Source: Saccharothrix sp. ST-888 (GTDB taxonomy: Bacteria; Actinomycetota; Actinomycetes; Streptomycetales; Streptomycetaceae). Taken from it: a stretch of 64,000 nucleotides of DNA. Every line of letters begins with the position of its first letter. Position 1 is the stretch's first letter. The position numbers and the translations under genes are program-made. Shown here in pieces: positions 36,673 through 46,068 of this stretch. Location of the stretch: the NCBI RefSeq assembly GCF_000955975.1, contig NZ_JYJF01000021.1:5127-69126 (forward strand), given 5' to 3'. The notes beneath the pieces were generated by a model. The model was given only the letters and a program-made list of their open reading frames with translations. It was not told the origin of the DNA and searched no databases.

Positions 36673-38402
36673 GCCGCCTCCTGCTCGGTGAGCTGGGAGA
36701 GCACGATCTCCCGGTACGTCGGGTTGTCGGCCATCAGCTCCTGGTGGGTGCCGCTGCCGACCACGGCGCCCTCGTCCAGCACGATGATCCGGTCGGCGTC
36801 CCGGATGGTGCTGACCCGCTGGGCGACGATCACCACGGTCGCTCCGGCGGTCTCCCGGGAGAGCGCCTTGCGCAGCCTGGCGTCGGTCGCGTAGTCGAGG
36901 GCGGAGAAGGAGTCGTCGAAGAGGTAGATCTCCGGGCGGCGGACCAGCGCGCGGGCGATGGCCAGGCGCTGGCGCTGGCCGCCGGAGACGTTGCTGCCGC
37001 CCTGGGCGATCGGGGCGTCCAGGCCCTCGGCGAGCTTCTCGACGAAGTCCTTGGCCTGTGCGGTCTCCAGCGCCTGCCAGAGTTCCTCGTCGGTGGCGTC
37101 GGGGCGGCCGTAGCGGAGGTTGCTGGCGACCGTCCCGGAGAACAGGTAGGGCTTCTGCGGGACCAGCCCGACGGTCTCGGCGAGCAGCGCGGGGGAGAGT
37201 TCGCGGACGTCGACGCCGTCCACCAGCACCTGGCCGCCGGTCGCGTCGAAGAGCCGGGGGACCAGGCCGAGCAGGGTGGACTTGCCGCTGCCGGTGGAGC
37301 CGATCACGGCGGTGGTCTCGCCGGGCCGGGCGAGGATGTCGATACCGCGCAGCACCGAGGCCTCGGCGCCGGGGTAGCAGAAGTCGACGCCGCGCAGCTC
37401 CAGATGGCCGCGGCGGGGCAGTTCGGTGACCGGGGCGGCGGGCGGCACGACGCTGGACTCGGTGCCCATGACCTCCTCGATCCGCTCGGCGCAGACCTCG
37501 GCACGCGGCACCATCATGAACATGAAGGTGGCCATCATCACACTCATCAGGATCTGCATCAGGTAGGAGAGGAAGGCGGTCAGCGCGCCGACCTGCATCC
37601 CGCCGCTGTCGATGCGGTGTCCGCCGAACCACATCACGGCGACGCTGGAGACGTTCACCACCAGCATCACGGTGGGGAACATGTAGGCCATCAGCCGGCC
37701 GGCCCGCAGGGAGACCTCGGTCAGTTCGGTGTTGGCACCGGCGAACCGGTCCTGCTCGTGGCCGTCCTTGACGAAGGCGCGGATGACCCGGATGCCGGTG
37801 ATCTGCTCGCGCAGGATCCGGTTGACGCCGTCGATCCTGGTCTGCATGGCGCGGAACTGCGGGCGCAGCCGGCGCACCAGCAGGGTGACCACGATGCCCA
37901 GGACGGGGACCGCGACGAGCAGCAGGCCGGAGAGCGGCACGTCCTGGTTGAGCGCCATGATGATGCCGCCGAAGCACATGATCGGCGCGGCCACCATCAG
38001 CGTGAACCCCATCAGGGTCAGCATCTGGACCTGCTGGACGTCGTTGGTGGTGCGGGTGATCAGCGAGGGCGCGCCGAAGCCCGCGAGCTCCCGGGCGGAG
38101 AAGCTCTGCACCCGGTCGAAGACGGCCGCGCGGATGTCCCGTCCGACCGCCATGGCGGTGCGCGCCCCGAAGTACACGGCGCCGATCGAACAGACCGCCT
38201 GGACCAGCGTGACGGCGACCATGATGCCGCCGGTCCGCATGATGTAGCCGGTGTCGCCCTTCACCACCCCGCTGTCGATGATGTCGGCGTTGAGCGTCGG
38301 CAGGTAGAGCGCGGCGATCGTGGCGATGAGTTGGAGCAGGACTAGCAGTGAGATCGGTTTGGAGTAGCGGCCCAGATGGGCACGCAGGAGTTGGATCAGC
38401 AC
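36669..38402 (-). CDS. ABC exporter half-transporter (first gene)
   Basis: The 577-residue protein has six membrane helices (about 10-300), Walker A GSTGSGKST (about residue 366), the canonical signature VSGGQRQRLAIARAL, and IYLFDDSFSALDY as Walker B. The residue after Walker B is Asp rather than Glu, so this site may be the degenerate one in a heterodimer with its partner. GTG 38402 is chosen because a GAGAG ribosome binding site lies seven bases upstream and the family N-terminus VLIQLLRAHL starts there; GTG 38438 would add 12 residues. Confidence 0.9.
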   Translation of the reverse strand: MLIQLLRAHLGRYSKPISLLVLLQLIATIAALYLPTLNADIIDSGVVKGDTGYIMRTGGIMVAVTLVQAVCSIGAVYFGARTAMAVGRDIRAAVFDRVQSFSARELAGFGAPSLITRTTNDVQQVQMLTLMGFTLMVAAPIMCFGGIIMALNQDVPLSGLLLVAVPVLGIVVTLLVRRLRPQFRAMQTRIDGVNRILREQITGIRVIRAFVKDGHEQDRFAGANTELTEVSLRAGRLMAYMFPTVMLVVNVSSVAVMWFGGHRIDSGGMQVGALTAFLSYLMQILMSVMMATFMFMMVPRAEVCAERIEEVMGTESSVVPPAAPVTELPRRGHLELRGVDFCYPGAEASVLRGIDILARPGETTAVIGSTGSGKSTLLGLVPRLFDATGGQVLVDGVDVRELSPALLAETVGLVPQKPYLFSGTVASNLRYGRPDATDEELWQALETAQAKDFVEKLAEGLDAPIAQGGSNVSGGQRQRLAIARALVRRPEIYLFDDSFSALDYATDARLRKALSRETAGATVVIVAQRVSTIRDADRIIVLDEGAVVGSGTHQELMADNPTYREIVLSQLTEQEAA

Positions 38403-38609
38403 CTGGACACTCTCGTTGTCGGCATGAGGGGTTCGCACCCTATTTTCAGGTCTTCCACGGGCCGGTGCGGGGGTTTGGCGCCTTGGGGCCCGGCGGATTT
38501 CGTGTGCATCCGTACCGTCACCCCGCTGTGGGGCTGCACTGCAGGTCCGTCGGTGTGCCAGCCTGCCGAACCCTCTTACGGAATGGCGCGCTTACGCCTA
38601 GGCTGCGTA

Positions 38610-38637
38610 TTGCCCTCTTGTTACTGGCAAGTTAATA
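38610..38637 (+). promoter_or_regulatory. Promoter with palindrome before the acyl-CoA ligase gene
   Basis: TTGCCC (38610-38615) and TTAATA (38632-38637) are 16 bases apart. Between them lies CTTG-N7-CAAG (38617-38631) with TTACTGGCAAG at its core, placed like a TetR-family operator. The surrounding AT-rich patch stands out. No gene is seen in the rest of 38439-38708. Confidence 0.55.
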
Positions 38638-38708
38638 AGGCGGGCCGGTCGGCTTGCCCCCACAGCCACCGCCCTCACCCTCGGCCACCCGCCCCCCGGA
38701 GGTCCTCG

Positions 38709-40607
38709 TTGAGCACCGCGCAGACCATGATCGAGCGACGTCCGCCCTCTGTGGCCCACCTCTTCCTGGACCGGGTCGCGGCCACCCCGGACGCCGAGGC
38801 GTACCGCTTCCCGGCGCCCCTGGACGAGCACGCCGCCGACGGCGCACCCGGCGCCGAGCAGTGGCGCTCGCTGACCTGGGCGCAGACGGCCGAGCGGGTC
38901 AAGGCGGTGGCGGCGGGCCTGATGGCGCTCGGCGTCCAGCCCGAGGAGCGGGTCGCGATCGCCGCCTCCACCAGGGTCGAGTGGATCATCGCGGACCTCG
39001 GCAACATGTGCGCGGGCGCCGCGACCACCACGGTCTACCCCAGCACCAACGCCGAGGAGACCGCCTTCATCCTGGCCAACTCCGCCAGCACGGTGCTGTT
39101 CGCCGAGAACGCCGCGCAGCTCGCCAAGGCCGTCGCCGAGCGCGCCAAGCTGCCCGAGCTGCGGGCCGTCGTCCTCTTCGACGGCACATCCGAGCGCCCC
39201 GAGGACGAGGGCCTCGAAGTACTCACCCTGGCCGAGCTGGAGCGGCGCGGCACCGAGTACCTCGCCGAGCACCCCGACGCGGTCACCAAGGCGGTCGACG
39301 CGCTCGACCGGGAGCAGCTCGCCACCCTGATCTACACCTCCGGCACCACCGGCCGCCCCAAGGGCGTGCGCCTGGTGCACGACTGCTGGGCGTACCAGGG
39401 CGTGGCCCAGCAGGAGAGCGGGCTGCTGCGCTCCGACGACGTGCAGTTCATGTGGCTGCCGCTCTCGCACGTCTTCGGCAAGGCCATGATCTCCGGCCAG
39501 ATCGCCACCGGCCACGTGATGGCCGTGGACGGCCGGGTGGACCGGATCATCCACAACCTGCCGGCCATCAGGCCGACCGTGATGTGCTCCGCGCCGCGCA
39601 TCTTCGAGAAGGTCTACAACGGCATCGCCGGGAAGGCCAGAGCGGAGGGCGGCGCCAAGTACAAGATCTTCCTGTGGGCGGCCAAGGTCTCCCGCGACTA
39701 CGCCAGGGCCACCCAGGCCAGCCTCGTCGCCACCGGCAAGGCCGGCGCGCCCTTCGCGCTGAGCCTCCAGCACGCCGTCGCCGACAAGCTGGTCTACGCC
39801 AAGATCCGGGCCGCCTTCGGCGGGCGGCTGCGCGGTTCGGTGTCCGGCAGCGCGGCGCTGGCCCCTGAGATCGGGTACTTCTTCAAGGGCGCGGGCGTGC
39901 CGGTCCTGGAGGGCTACGGGCTGACCGAGACCAGCGCGGGTACCAACGTCAACCCGGCCGAGGACTACCGCATCGGGACCGTCGGCCTGCCGCTGCCCGG
40001 CACCGAGGTCCGGATCGCCGAGGACGGCGAGATCCTGCTGCGCGGCCCCGGCGTCATGCGCGGCTACCACGACCTGCCCGAGCAGACCCGGGAGGTGCTG
40101 GAGTCGGACGGCTGGTTCCACACCGGCGACATCGGCGAGCTGGTCGAGGACGGCTACCTGCGGATCACCGACCGCAAGAAGGACGTCTTCAAGACCTCCG
40201 GCGGCAAGTACGTCGCCCCCACCGAGATCGAGAGCAAGTTCAAGGCGATCTGCCCGTTCATCAGCAACGTCCTGGTGATCGGCAACGGCCGCAACTTCTG
40301 CACCGCGCTGATCGCCCTGGACGAGGGCGTGATCATGCCCTGGGCGAGCGAGCGCGGCCTCGGCGGCAGGTCGTACGCCGAGGTGGTCGCCACCCCGGAG
40401 GCCAGGGAGCTGGTCGACGGCTACGTCCGGAAGGTCAACGCCGAGCTCCAGCGCTGGCAGACGATCAAGAAGTTCTCGCTGCTCCCGCGCGACCTGGACG
40501 TCGAGCACGGTGAGCTGACCCCGAGCCTCAAGATCAAGCGCCCGGTGGTCGAGCGGGTCTACGCCGACGCGGTCGCCGAGATGTACCAGGGCGCCAACGA
40601 GGCGTGA
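38709..40607 (+). CDS. Long-chain fatty-acid-CoA ligase (AMP-forming), FadD15-like
   Basis: The enzyme activates long-chain fatty acids to acyl-CoA with ATP. The 632-residue protein has the adenylate-forming motifs YTSGTTGRPKGV (P-loop), GYGLTETSAGTNVNP, DGWFHTGDIGEL and DRKKDVFKTSGGKYV, and the long-chain-type ending near WQTIKKFSLLPRDLD. The TTG at 38709 follows GGAGG (38698-38702) with six-base spacing, and is preferred over the ATG at 38727. The promoter palindrome suggests regulation by a TetR-type fatty-acid or acyl-CoA sensor. Confidence 0.93.
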   Translation: MSTAQTMIERRPPSVAHLFLDRVAATPDAEAYRFPAPLDEHAADGAPGAEQWRSLTWAQTAERVKAVAAGLMALGVQPEERVAIAASTRVEWIIADLGNMCAGAATTTVYPSTNAEETAFILANSASTVLFAENAAQLAKAVAERAKLPELRAVVLFDGTSERPEDEGLEVLTLAELERRGTEYLAEHPDAVTKAVDALDREQLATLIYTSGTTGRPKGVRLVHDCWAYQGVAQQESGLLRSDDVQFMWLPLSHVFGKAMISGQIATGHVMAVDGRVDRIIHNLPAIRPTVMCSAPRIFEKVYNGIAGKARAEGGAKYKIFLWAAKVSRDYARATQASLVATGKAGAPFALSLQHAVADKLVYAKIRAAFGGRLRGSVSGSAALAPEIGYFFKGAGVPVLEGYGLTETSAGTNVNPAEDYRIGTVGLPLPGTEVRIAEDGEILLRGPGVMRGYHDLPEQTREVLESDGWFHTGDIGELVEDGYLRITDRKKDVFKTSGGKYVAPTEIESKFKAICPFISNVLVIGNGRNFCTALIALDEGVIMPWASERGLGGRSYAEVVATPEARELVDGYVRKVNAELQRWQTIKKFSLLPRDLDVEHGELTPSLKIKRPVVERVYADAVAEMYQGANEA

Positions 40608-40676
40608 CGCCGCCCGGTCCGGTCCGGCTCCCGTCCTGATTTCAGGGTGTCGTGAGCCGTACCGGACAATGGGGGC

Positions 40677-41906
40677 ATGCCCTCCGCACTTCCCGACGGC
40701 GAACCCGTGCCGTCCGACGGTTCCCTGCCCGACCACGCCCTCGTCGGTCTGGGCCGGCGGCCGTTCGGCTTCTACGTGCACGTGCCGTACTGCGCCACCC
40801 GCTGCGGCTACTGCGACTTCAACACCTACACCGCCACCGAGCTGCGCTCGTCCGGCGCGGTGGCCTCCCAGGAGACGTACGCCGACAACCTGATCGCGGA
40901 GATCCGGCACGCCCGGCGGGTCCTGGGCGACGCCGAGCTGCCGGTGCAGACGGTGTTCCTCGGCGGCGGCACGCCGACCCTGCTGCCCGCGCGGGACCTG
41001 GTGCGGATGCTGGCGGCGATCCGGGACGAGTTCGGTCTGGCCGCCGACGCCGAGGTGACCACGGAGGCCAACCCGGAGTCGGTGAACCCCGCCTACCTCG
41101 CCGAGCTGCGCGAGGGCGGCTACAACCGGCTCTCCTTCGGCATGCAGAGCGCCCGCCCGCACGTCCTGACGCTGCTCGACCGGCACCACACGCCGGGCCG
41201 TCCCGAGGCGTGCGTCGCCGAGGCGCGCGCGGAGGGCTTCGAGCACGTCAACCTCGACCTGATCTACGGCACCCCCGGAGAGTCCGACGACGACTGGCGG
41301 GCCTCCCTGGACGCCGCGATCGGCGCCGGGCCCGACCACGTCTCGGCGTACTCGCTGATCGTCGAGGACGGCACCAAGCTGGCCGCCCGGATCAAGCGCG
41401 GCGAACTCCCCATGGTGGACGACGACGTGCACGCCGACCGCTACCTGATCGCCGAGGAGGCGCTCGCCGCCGCCGGCTACTCCTGGTACGAGGTCTCCAA
41501 CTGGGCCACCACCGACGCGGGCCGGTGCCGCCACAACGAGCTCTACTGGACCGGCGCCGACTGGTGGGGTGCCGGCCCCGGCGCGCACAGCCACGTCGGC
41601 GGTGTCCGCTGGTGGAACGCCAAGCACCCCGCCGCGTACGCCCGGGCCCTCGCCGAGCAGCGCACCCCCGCACAGGGCCGCGAGGTCCTGCCGGACGAGG
41701 ACCGCCGGGTCGAGCGCATCCTGCTCGAACTGCGCCTGCGGGAGGGCTGCCCGCTCTCGCTGCTCGCCGCCGACGGCCGGCGCGCGGCCGAACGGGCCCT
41801 GGCGGACGGGCTGCTGGACGCGGGTGCGTTCGCTGCGGGGCGGGCCGTGCTCACGCTCCAGGGACGGCTGCTGGCCGACGCGGTGGTCCGCGACCTGGTC
41901 GACTGA
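40677..41906 (+). CDS. hemW: Radical SAM protein HemW
   Basis: HemW is a radical SAM heme chaperone related to the oxygen-independent coproporphyrinogen oxidase HemN. The 409-residue protein has the CxxxCxxC cluster at Cys39, Cys43 and Cys46 (PYCATRCGYCDF), the SAM-binding GGGTPTLLPA segment and RLSFGMQSARPHVLTLLDRHH. An extra N-terminal stretch of about 25 residues precedes the core. Its position upstream of hrcA-dnaJ matches other actinomycetes. GACAAT ends six bases before the ATG, so a leaderless start is possible; a G-run also lies there. Confidence 0.94.
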   Translation: MPSALPDGEPVPSDGSLPDHALVGLGRRPFGFYVHVPYCATRCGYCDFNTYTATELRSSGAVASQETYADNLIAEIRHARRVLGDAELPVQTVFLGGGTPTLLPARDLVRMLAAIRDEFGLAADAEVTTEANPESVNPAYLAELREGGYNRLSFGMQSARPHVLTLLDRHHTPGRPEACVAEARAEGFEHVNLDLIYGTPGESDDDWRASLDAAIGAGPDHVSAYSLIVEDGTKLAARIKRGELPMVDDDVHADRYLIAEEALAAAGYSWYEVSNWATTDAGRCRHNELYWTGADWWGAGPGAHSHVGGVRWWNAKHPAAYARALAEQRTPAQGREVLPDEDRRVERILLELRLREGCPLSLLAADGRRAAERALADGLLDAGAFAAGRAVLTLQGRLLADAVVRDLVD

Positions 41907-41978
41907 CCGAACGGGCCTCCGGCAGGGCTCAGGGCAGGGGAGGACAGCCCTGGGCTCCTGCGGGCAGGCCGCTCGCGC

Positions 41979-42827
41979 CTAAAGGGTTTCGGGGACGGTG
42001 ACGAAGTCGATCAGCTCTTCGACCTTGGCGAGGAGTTGGGGCTCCAGGTCCTTGTAGCTGTGGACCGAGGCGAGGATGCGCTTCCAGGCGGCCGGGGTGT
42101 CGAGGGGCCAGCCGAGGCGGCGGCAGATGCCCTCCTTCCACACCTCGCCGCGCGGGACGGTGGGCCAGCCCGGGATACCGACGCTGCCCGGCTTCACGGC
42201 CTGCCAGATGTCGATGTACGGGTGGCCGACGACCAGCACGCCGTCGCCGGTGACCTGGGCGGCGATCCGCTGCTCCTTGGTGCCGGGCAGCAGGTGGTCG
42301 ACCAGGACGCCGAGGCGGCGGCCCGGTCCCGGGGCGAACTCGGCGACGATCGCGGGGAGATCGTCGATCCCCTCCAGGTACTCCACGACCACGCCCTCGA
42401 TCCGCAGGTCGTCGCCCCAGACCCGTTCGACCAGCTCCGCGTCGTGCCGCCCCTCGACGTAGATCCGCGACTCCCGGGCCACCCGGGCCCGTGCACCGGG
42501 CACCGCGATCGAACCGGAGGCGGTACGCCCCGCCTCCGCCCCGGCGGCCTGCCGGGCGGGCGCCGGGCCGGCCGGGCGGACCAGCGTCACCACCCGGCCC
42601 TCCAGCAGGAAGCCACGGGGCGTCAGCGGGAAGACCCGGTGCTTGCCGAACCGGTCCTCCAGGGTGACGGTCAGGCCCTCGGCGGTCTTCTCGCACCGCA
42701 CCACGGCCCCGCAGAACCCCGTACTCACCTCCTCGACCACCAGATCACGCTCGGCGGCCACCTCCGGCGCGGGCTGCTGCCGCTTCCACGGCGGGGTCAG
42801 GTCGGGTCCGTACTGCCTGCTGTGCAT
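41979..42827 (-). CDS. DUF3097 family protein
   Basis: The 282-residue soluble protein matches the actinobacterial DUF3097 family (YGPDLTPPWKR near the N-terminus, a central ARESRIYVEGRHDAELVERVWGDDL, and LPGTKEQRIAAQVTGDGVLVVGHPYIDIWQAV). The ESRIYVEG and VLVVGHPYIDI stretches resemble a Toprim-like metal-binding fold, so a nucleic-acid role is conceivable but not shown. TATAGT lies seven bases before the ATG, with CTGACA 15 bases further upstream, giving a strong leaderless promoter. It is convergent with hemW. Confidence 0.9.
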   Translation of the reverse strand: MHSRQYGPDLTPPWKRQQPAPEVAAERDLVVEEVSTGFCGAVVRCEKTAEGLTVTLEDRFGKHRVFPLTPRGFLLEGRVVTLVRPAGPAPARQAAGAEAGRTASGSIAVPGARARVARESRIYVEGRHDAELVERVWGDDLRIEGVVVEYLEGIDDLPAIVAEFAPGPGRRLGVLVDHLLPGTKEQRIAAQVTGDGVLVVGHPYIDIWQAVKPGSVGIPGWPTVPRGEVWKEGICRRLGWPLDTPAAWKRILASVHSYKDLEPQLLAKVEELIDFVTVPETL

Positions 42828-42834
42828 GCGGCCG

Positions 42835-42861
42835 ACTATATGAAACCTGCTGCGGTGTCAG
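42835..42861 (-). promoter_or_regulatory. Strong leaderless promoter of the DUF3097 gene
   Basis: On the minus strand CTGACA (42861-42856), a 15-base spacer and TATAGT (42840-42835) precede the ATG at 42827 by seven bases. Confidence 0.6.
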
Positions 42862-42971
42862 GGACCGGGTGCGCGCCGAGGGGTACCGGCCCTGGTGGCG
42901 GAGGTGTCGGGGGAGCCTCGTATCCTCTTACGCGCCCGTGGCGAGGCATGGGCATGCGACGGGGAGGGCAA

Positions 42972-44282
42972 GTGGGGTACCACCGCAACAACTGGCAGCA
43001 GGCGGCCAACAACGTGGCCGGCTATCTCCCGTTCGGCCGCGAGGTCATGGCGGTGGTGAACATCACCAAGGCGTTCACCGACGAGGTCGGCCTGGAGCGG
43101 CTGAACCACGTCCCCGACGGCCACCCCGTGGTGGAACTCCCCTGGCAGCCGCCCGGCCCGCCGCCGAACCCGGCCCGGGTCGAGGCGGTCGGCCGCCAGG
43201 CCTGGGAGGCGCTCTTCGCCGACACCGACCGCTTCGGGGCCCGTCCGTTGCTGGACCAGGTCGGCAACCTGCTGGTGCCGCTGCCGCCCGCCGAACTCGA
43301 CCTGGTGATCCGCCGGTTCGGCCCGCAGGGGCTGCTGCGCTGGGACGAGCTGATGCACGTCACCGACGCGAACGAGGAGGAGGCGTACGACTTCTTCCGG
43401 CAGCAGGAGGTCTTCAACTGGCTGCTGCGCACGGTCAGTCCGTACGCGACCATGCTGATCGGCGACTCCATGCCGTGCACCCAGCCGACGTACCGGCTGC
43501 TGCCGGAGGACGAGCGCGCGGGCAGGAGCGCGGGCTGGGTGCTCCCCGAGGGGCCGTTCGCCCAGGTCGACGGCGCCTACCTGACCGAGAACTGGCAGCG
43601 GGTCTCGGCCTCCACGGAGGCGATGAGCTGGCAGGACATGGACCAGGGCCGGTTCGGCACCTGCTGGATGCTGACGTCCATGCAGGCCGTGCTGCAGGCC
43701 AACCCGAACTACGCCCCGCGCCATCTGCGCCAGGAGGCCAACGGCTCGGTCACCTTCACGCTGTACGAGAAGGGCCGGCCGTACGACGTGACGGTGGTCG
43801 CCGACCTGCCGATGGTCGGCAACGACCTGTACGGGGCCAAGGGGCACAGCAGCGACCCGCGCTACGCCGAGACCTGGCCCGGCTACTACGAGAAGGCCGT
43901 GGCCCAGTGGTACCGGGGGTACGAGGAGATCGCCCACGGCGGTCTCGCCGCGCGGGCGCTCGCGTTCCTGACCGCCAGGCCCGTGCAGGACATCGACATC
44001 AGCTCGCCCTGGGTGATCCACGAGATCGCCGACCGCAGGGCGCAGGGCCAGGCGGTGACCGTCGGCACCAAGGGCGAGGGCAGCGACCGGGACACCCTGA
44101 TGGGTGGCCGACTCGCCACCAGCCACGCCTACTTCGTCAAGGACGTCGACGTCCCCGGCGGCCGGATCTGCCTCGGCAACCCGTGGGGCGACGGGGCCTC
44201 CCGCACGATGTGGGAGGCCTGGCTCGGCTTCCACGACATCCAGCGCTACCTCTCGAACGCGGAGGCGGCCTTCACCTGGTAG
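42972..44282 (+). CDS. Calpain-like cysteine protease (C2 family)
   Basis: The 436-residue protein carries a complete calpain triad: Cys231 in DQGRFGTCWML (with oxyanion Gln225), His385 in ATSHAYFVKDVD and Asn403 in CLGNPWG. The about 200-residue N-terminal region (FGREVMAVVNITKAFTDEVG, DLVIRRFGPQGLLRWDELMHV) is not recognised, and no calcium-binding EF hands, signal peptide or membrane helix is visible, so it should be cytosolic. Bacterial calpains are known but uncommon and mostly uncharacterised. GTG 42972 follows GGGGAGG with four to five bases spacing; an ATG at 42948 is also possible. It is divergent from the DUF3097 gene. Substrates unknown. Confidence 0.87.
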   Translation: MGYHRNNWQQAANNVAGYLPFGREVMAVVNITKAFTDEVGLERLNHVPDGHPVVELPWQPPGPPPNPARVEAVGRQAWEALFADTDRFGARPLLDQVGNLLVPLPPAELDLVIRRFGPQGLLRWDELMHVTDANEEEAYDFFRQQEVFNWLLRTVSPYATMLIGDSMPCTQPTYRLLPEDERAGRSAGWVLPEGPFAQVDGAYLTENWQRVSASTEAMSWQDMDQGRFGTCWMLTSMQAVLQANPNYAPRHLRQEANGSVTFTLYEKGRPYDVTVVADLPMVGNDLYGAKGHSSDPRYAETWPGYYEKAVAQWYRGYEEIAHGGLAARALAFLTARPVQDIDISSPWVIHEIADRRAQGQAVTVGTKGEGSDRDTLMGGRLATSHAYFVKDVDVPGGRICLGNPWGDGASRTMWEAWLGFHDIQRYLSNAEAAFTW

Positions 44283-44321
44283 TCCCCTGGTAGTCCCCGG
44301 CCCGGCCGGCAGGCGCGGGAG

Positions 44322-44900
44322 TCAGAGGCCGGGGGCACCCCAGACCGGGAACCAGCGGGAGAGGTCGGACTCGATCCGCAGGTCGTCCGCGAGCATCGCC
44401 TTGACCTGGATCTCCACCGGGCTGTTGCGCTTCTCGCCGGGGAGCGGCGCGAACGGGTAGAAGGTGCCGCGCTTGTAGAGGTAGACCAGGCCGAGCGGCT
44501 GGCCGCTCTCGTTGCGGAAGGCCACGATCGAGCAGAGCAGCTGCGGGCCGAAGCCGTTGGCCTCCAGTTCGCTGTTGACCGCGTGCAGGTCGTTGACCAG
44601 CTCCGGCAGTTCCTCGGGGGTGTGCCGGGCGAGCAGCCAGGAGTAGCCGTAGGAGTCCTGGCTGGCCTCGACCGGGGCGCCGCCGCGCTCGGTGTCGGCG
44701 TCGAGCAGTGCCCGGACCTGCCGCTCCACCTCGCCGAACGCGCCGCCCTCCACGGCGGCGAAGCACACCGAGCCGAGCCCGGTCGGACGGAACCCGGCCG
44801 CCGCCTGGAGGGTGAGCGCCGCCGAGGGCACGGCGAAGAGCTGGTCGAGATCGGGCCTGACCGGCTTGGTGCGGCCGAAGAGGGCGTCCAGGAATCCCAC
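44322..44900 (-). CDS. pspAB: PspA-associated protein PspAB
   Basis: The 192-residue soluble protein begins with GFLDALFGRTKPVRPDLDQLFAVPSAALTLQ, the N-terminal signature of actinobacterial PspAB, a protein of the phage-shock/envelope-stress network. The middle contains TGLGSVCFAAVEGGAF and the end SDLSRWFPVWGAPGL. The GTG start follows AAAGGA, and it lies 21 bases after htpX on the same strand, so the two form an operon. This links the gene to membrane stress, by family knowledge. Its molecular role is unknown. Confidence 0.88.
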   Translation of the reverse strand: MGFLDALFGRTKPVRPDLDQLFAVPSAALTLQAAAGFRPTGLGSVCFAAVEGGAFGEVERQVRALLDADTERGGAPVEASQDSYGYSWLLARHTPEELPELVNDLHAVNSELEANGFGPQLLCSIVAFRNESGQPLGLVYLYKRGTFYPFAPLPGEKRNSPVEIQVKAMLADDLRIESDLSRWFPVWGAPGL

Positions 44901-44921
44901 GGTGGTCCTTTCGAGTAGCGG

Positions 44922-45845
44922 TCAGCGGCCGAGCTGGGCGGAGATCTTGGCGAGTTGGGCGAGCCGCTGCTCCAGCGACGGGTGGGTGGACAGCAGCTGG
45001 CTCGCGGTCTCCCGGGCACTCAGCGCGGGCGCGAAGTAGAAGGCGTTGTACGGCTGCGCCTGGCGCAGGTCCTTGCTCGGGATGGCCGCGATCTGGCCGG
45101 TCACCTTGGTGAGCGCCGAGGCCAGTGCGCTCGGACGGCCGGTGAGCTGGGCGGCGGCCCGGTCGGCGGCCAGCTCGCGGTAGCGGGAGAGCAGCCTGGT
45201 GAGCAGGAAGCTGATCGCGTAGACCACCACACTGACCAGCGGGATGATCAGCATCGCGATGGCCGCGTTGCTGTCGTTGTTGTTGCGGTTGCCGCCGCCG
45301 ATGAAGCCGCCGTACAGGGCGATCCTGGTCATCATCCCGGCGAGTACGCCGAGGAATCCGGCGATCGTCATCACGGCGACGTCCCGGTGCGCGACGTGCG
45401 AGAGCTCGTGGGCGAGGACGCCCTCCAGCTCCTCCGGCTCCAGCCGGCGCAGCAGCCCGGTGGTGACGCAGACCACGGCGTTCTGCGGGTTGCGGCCGGT
45501 GGCGAAGGCGTTGGGCATGTCGTTGTCGGCGACCGCCACGCGGGGTTTGGGCATGTCGGCCAGGGCGCAGAGCCGGTCGATGGTGCCGTGCAGCTGCGGA
45601 TACTGCTCCGGGGTCACCGCCCGGGCGCCCATCGCCCGCTCGGTGATCTTGTCGCTGAACCAGAACTGGGCCACGAAGAGGCCGCCGGAGATCAGTACGA
45701 TCAGCGGCCACGCTCCGCGCAGCAGGACGATCAGCACGCCCGTGAACCCGACGTAGAGCAGCCCGATGAAGAACATCGTGACCACCATCCGCCCGGTCAG
45801 GCCGCGGTCGGGTGCGAAGCGGGAGTGCTGGGATGAAGCCGACAT
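44922..45845 (-). CDS. htpX: Membrane protease HtpX
   Basis: HtpX is an integral-membrane zinc endopeptidase that degrades misfolded membrane proteins. The 307-residue protein has two N-terminal helices (about 19-62), the zinc motif HELSH at residues 146-150, two further helices and the third ligand region RYRELAADRAAAQLTG. GGAG lies six bases before the ATG at 45845; an upstream in-frame ATG at 45887 is less likely. It is divergent from hrcA, and the CIRCE element lies in the gap about 150 bases from this start. Confidence 0.94.
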   Translation of the reverse strand: MSASSQHSRFAPDRGLTGRMVVTMFFIGLLYVGFTGVLIVLLRGAWPLIVLISGGLFVAQFWFSDKITERAMGARAVTPEQYPQLHGTIDRLCALADMPKPRVAVADNDMPNAFATGRNPQNAVVCVTTGLLRRLEPEELEGVLAHELSHVAHRDVAVMTIAGFLGVLAGMMTRIALYGGFIGGGNRNNNDSNAAIAMLIIPLVSVVVYAISFLLTRLLSRYRELAADRAAAQLTGRPSALASALTKVTGQIAAIPSKDLRQAQPYNAFYFAPALSARETASQLLSTHPSLEQRLAQLAKISAQLGR

Positions 45846-45992
45846 ATCTGCTCCTTCGTTACCGTCGCTCGCCTTCGATGCTGCCACTCGCGGAGCCCCG
45901 GGGCACCGGCTTCACGCCGGAGATCCGGCAAGGATCACCGGGGCGGCCCGTTCCTGCCGTCGGACCCGGGCCGTACACTGGCAGGTACGGTT

Positions 45993-46019
45993 CTGGCACT
46001 CTGCCTTCCAGAGTGCCAA
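45993..46019. promoter_or_regulatory. CIRCE operator
   Basis: CTGGCACTC-N9-GAGTGCCAA is a near match to the HrcA-binding CIRCE consensus TTAGCACTC-N9-GAGTGCTAA. A -10-like TACGGT or TACACT lies just upstream. It sits 50 bases before the hrcA start and in the divergent gap to htpX. Confidence 0.9.
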
Positions 46020-46068
46020 GAGGGTCGGGCAGCCATCGGTTCAACGGACGAAGACGGAGGTGCGTGCC

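Noticed and set aside
38598..41627. Minus-strand frame of about 1,000 codons over the acyl-CoA ligase and hemW
   Set aside because: It is an antisense shadow of two recognised genes with no family pattern.
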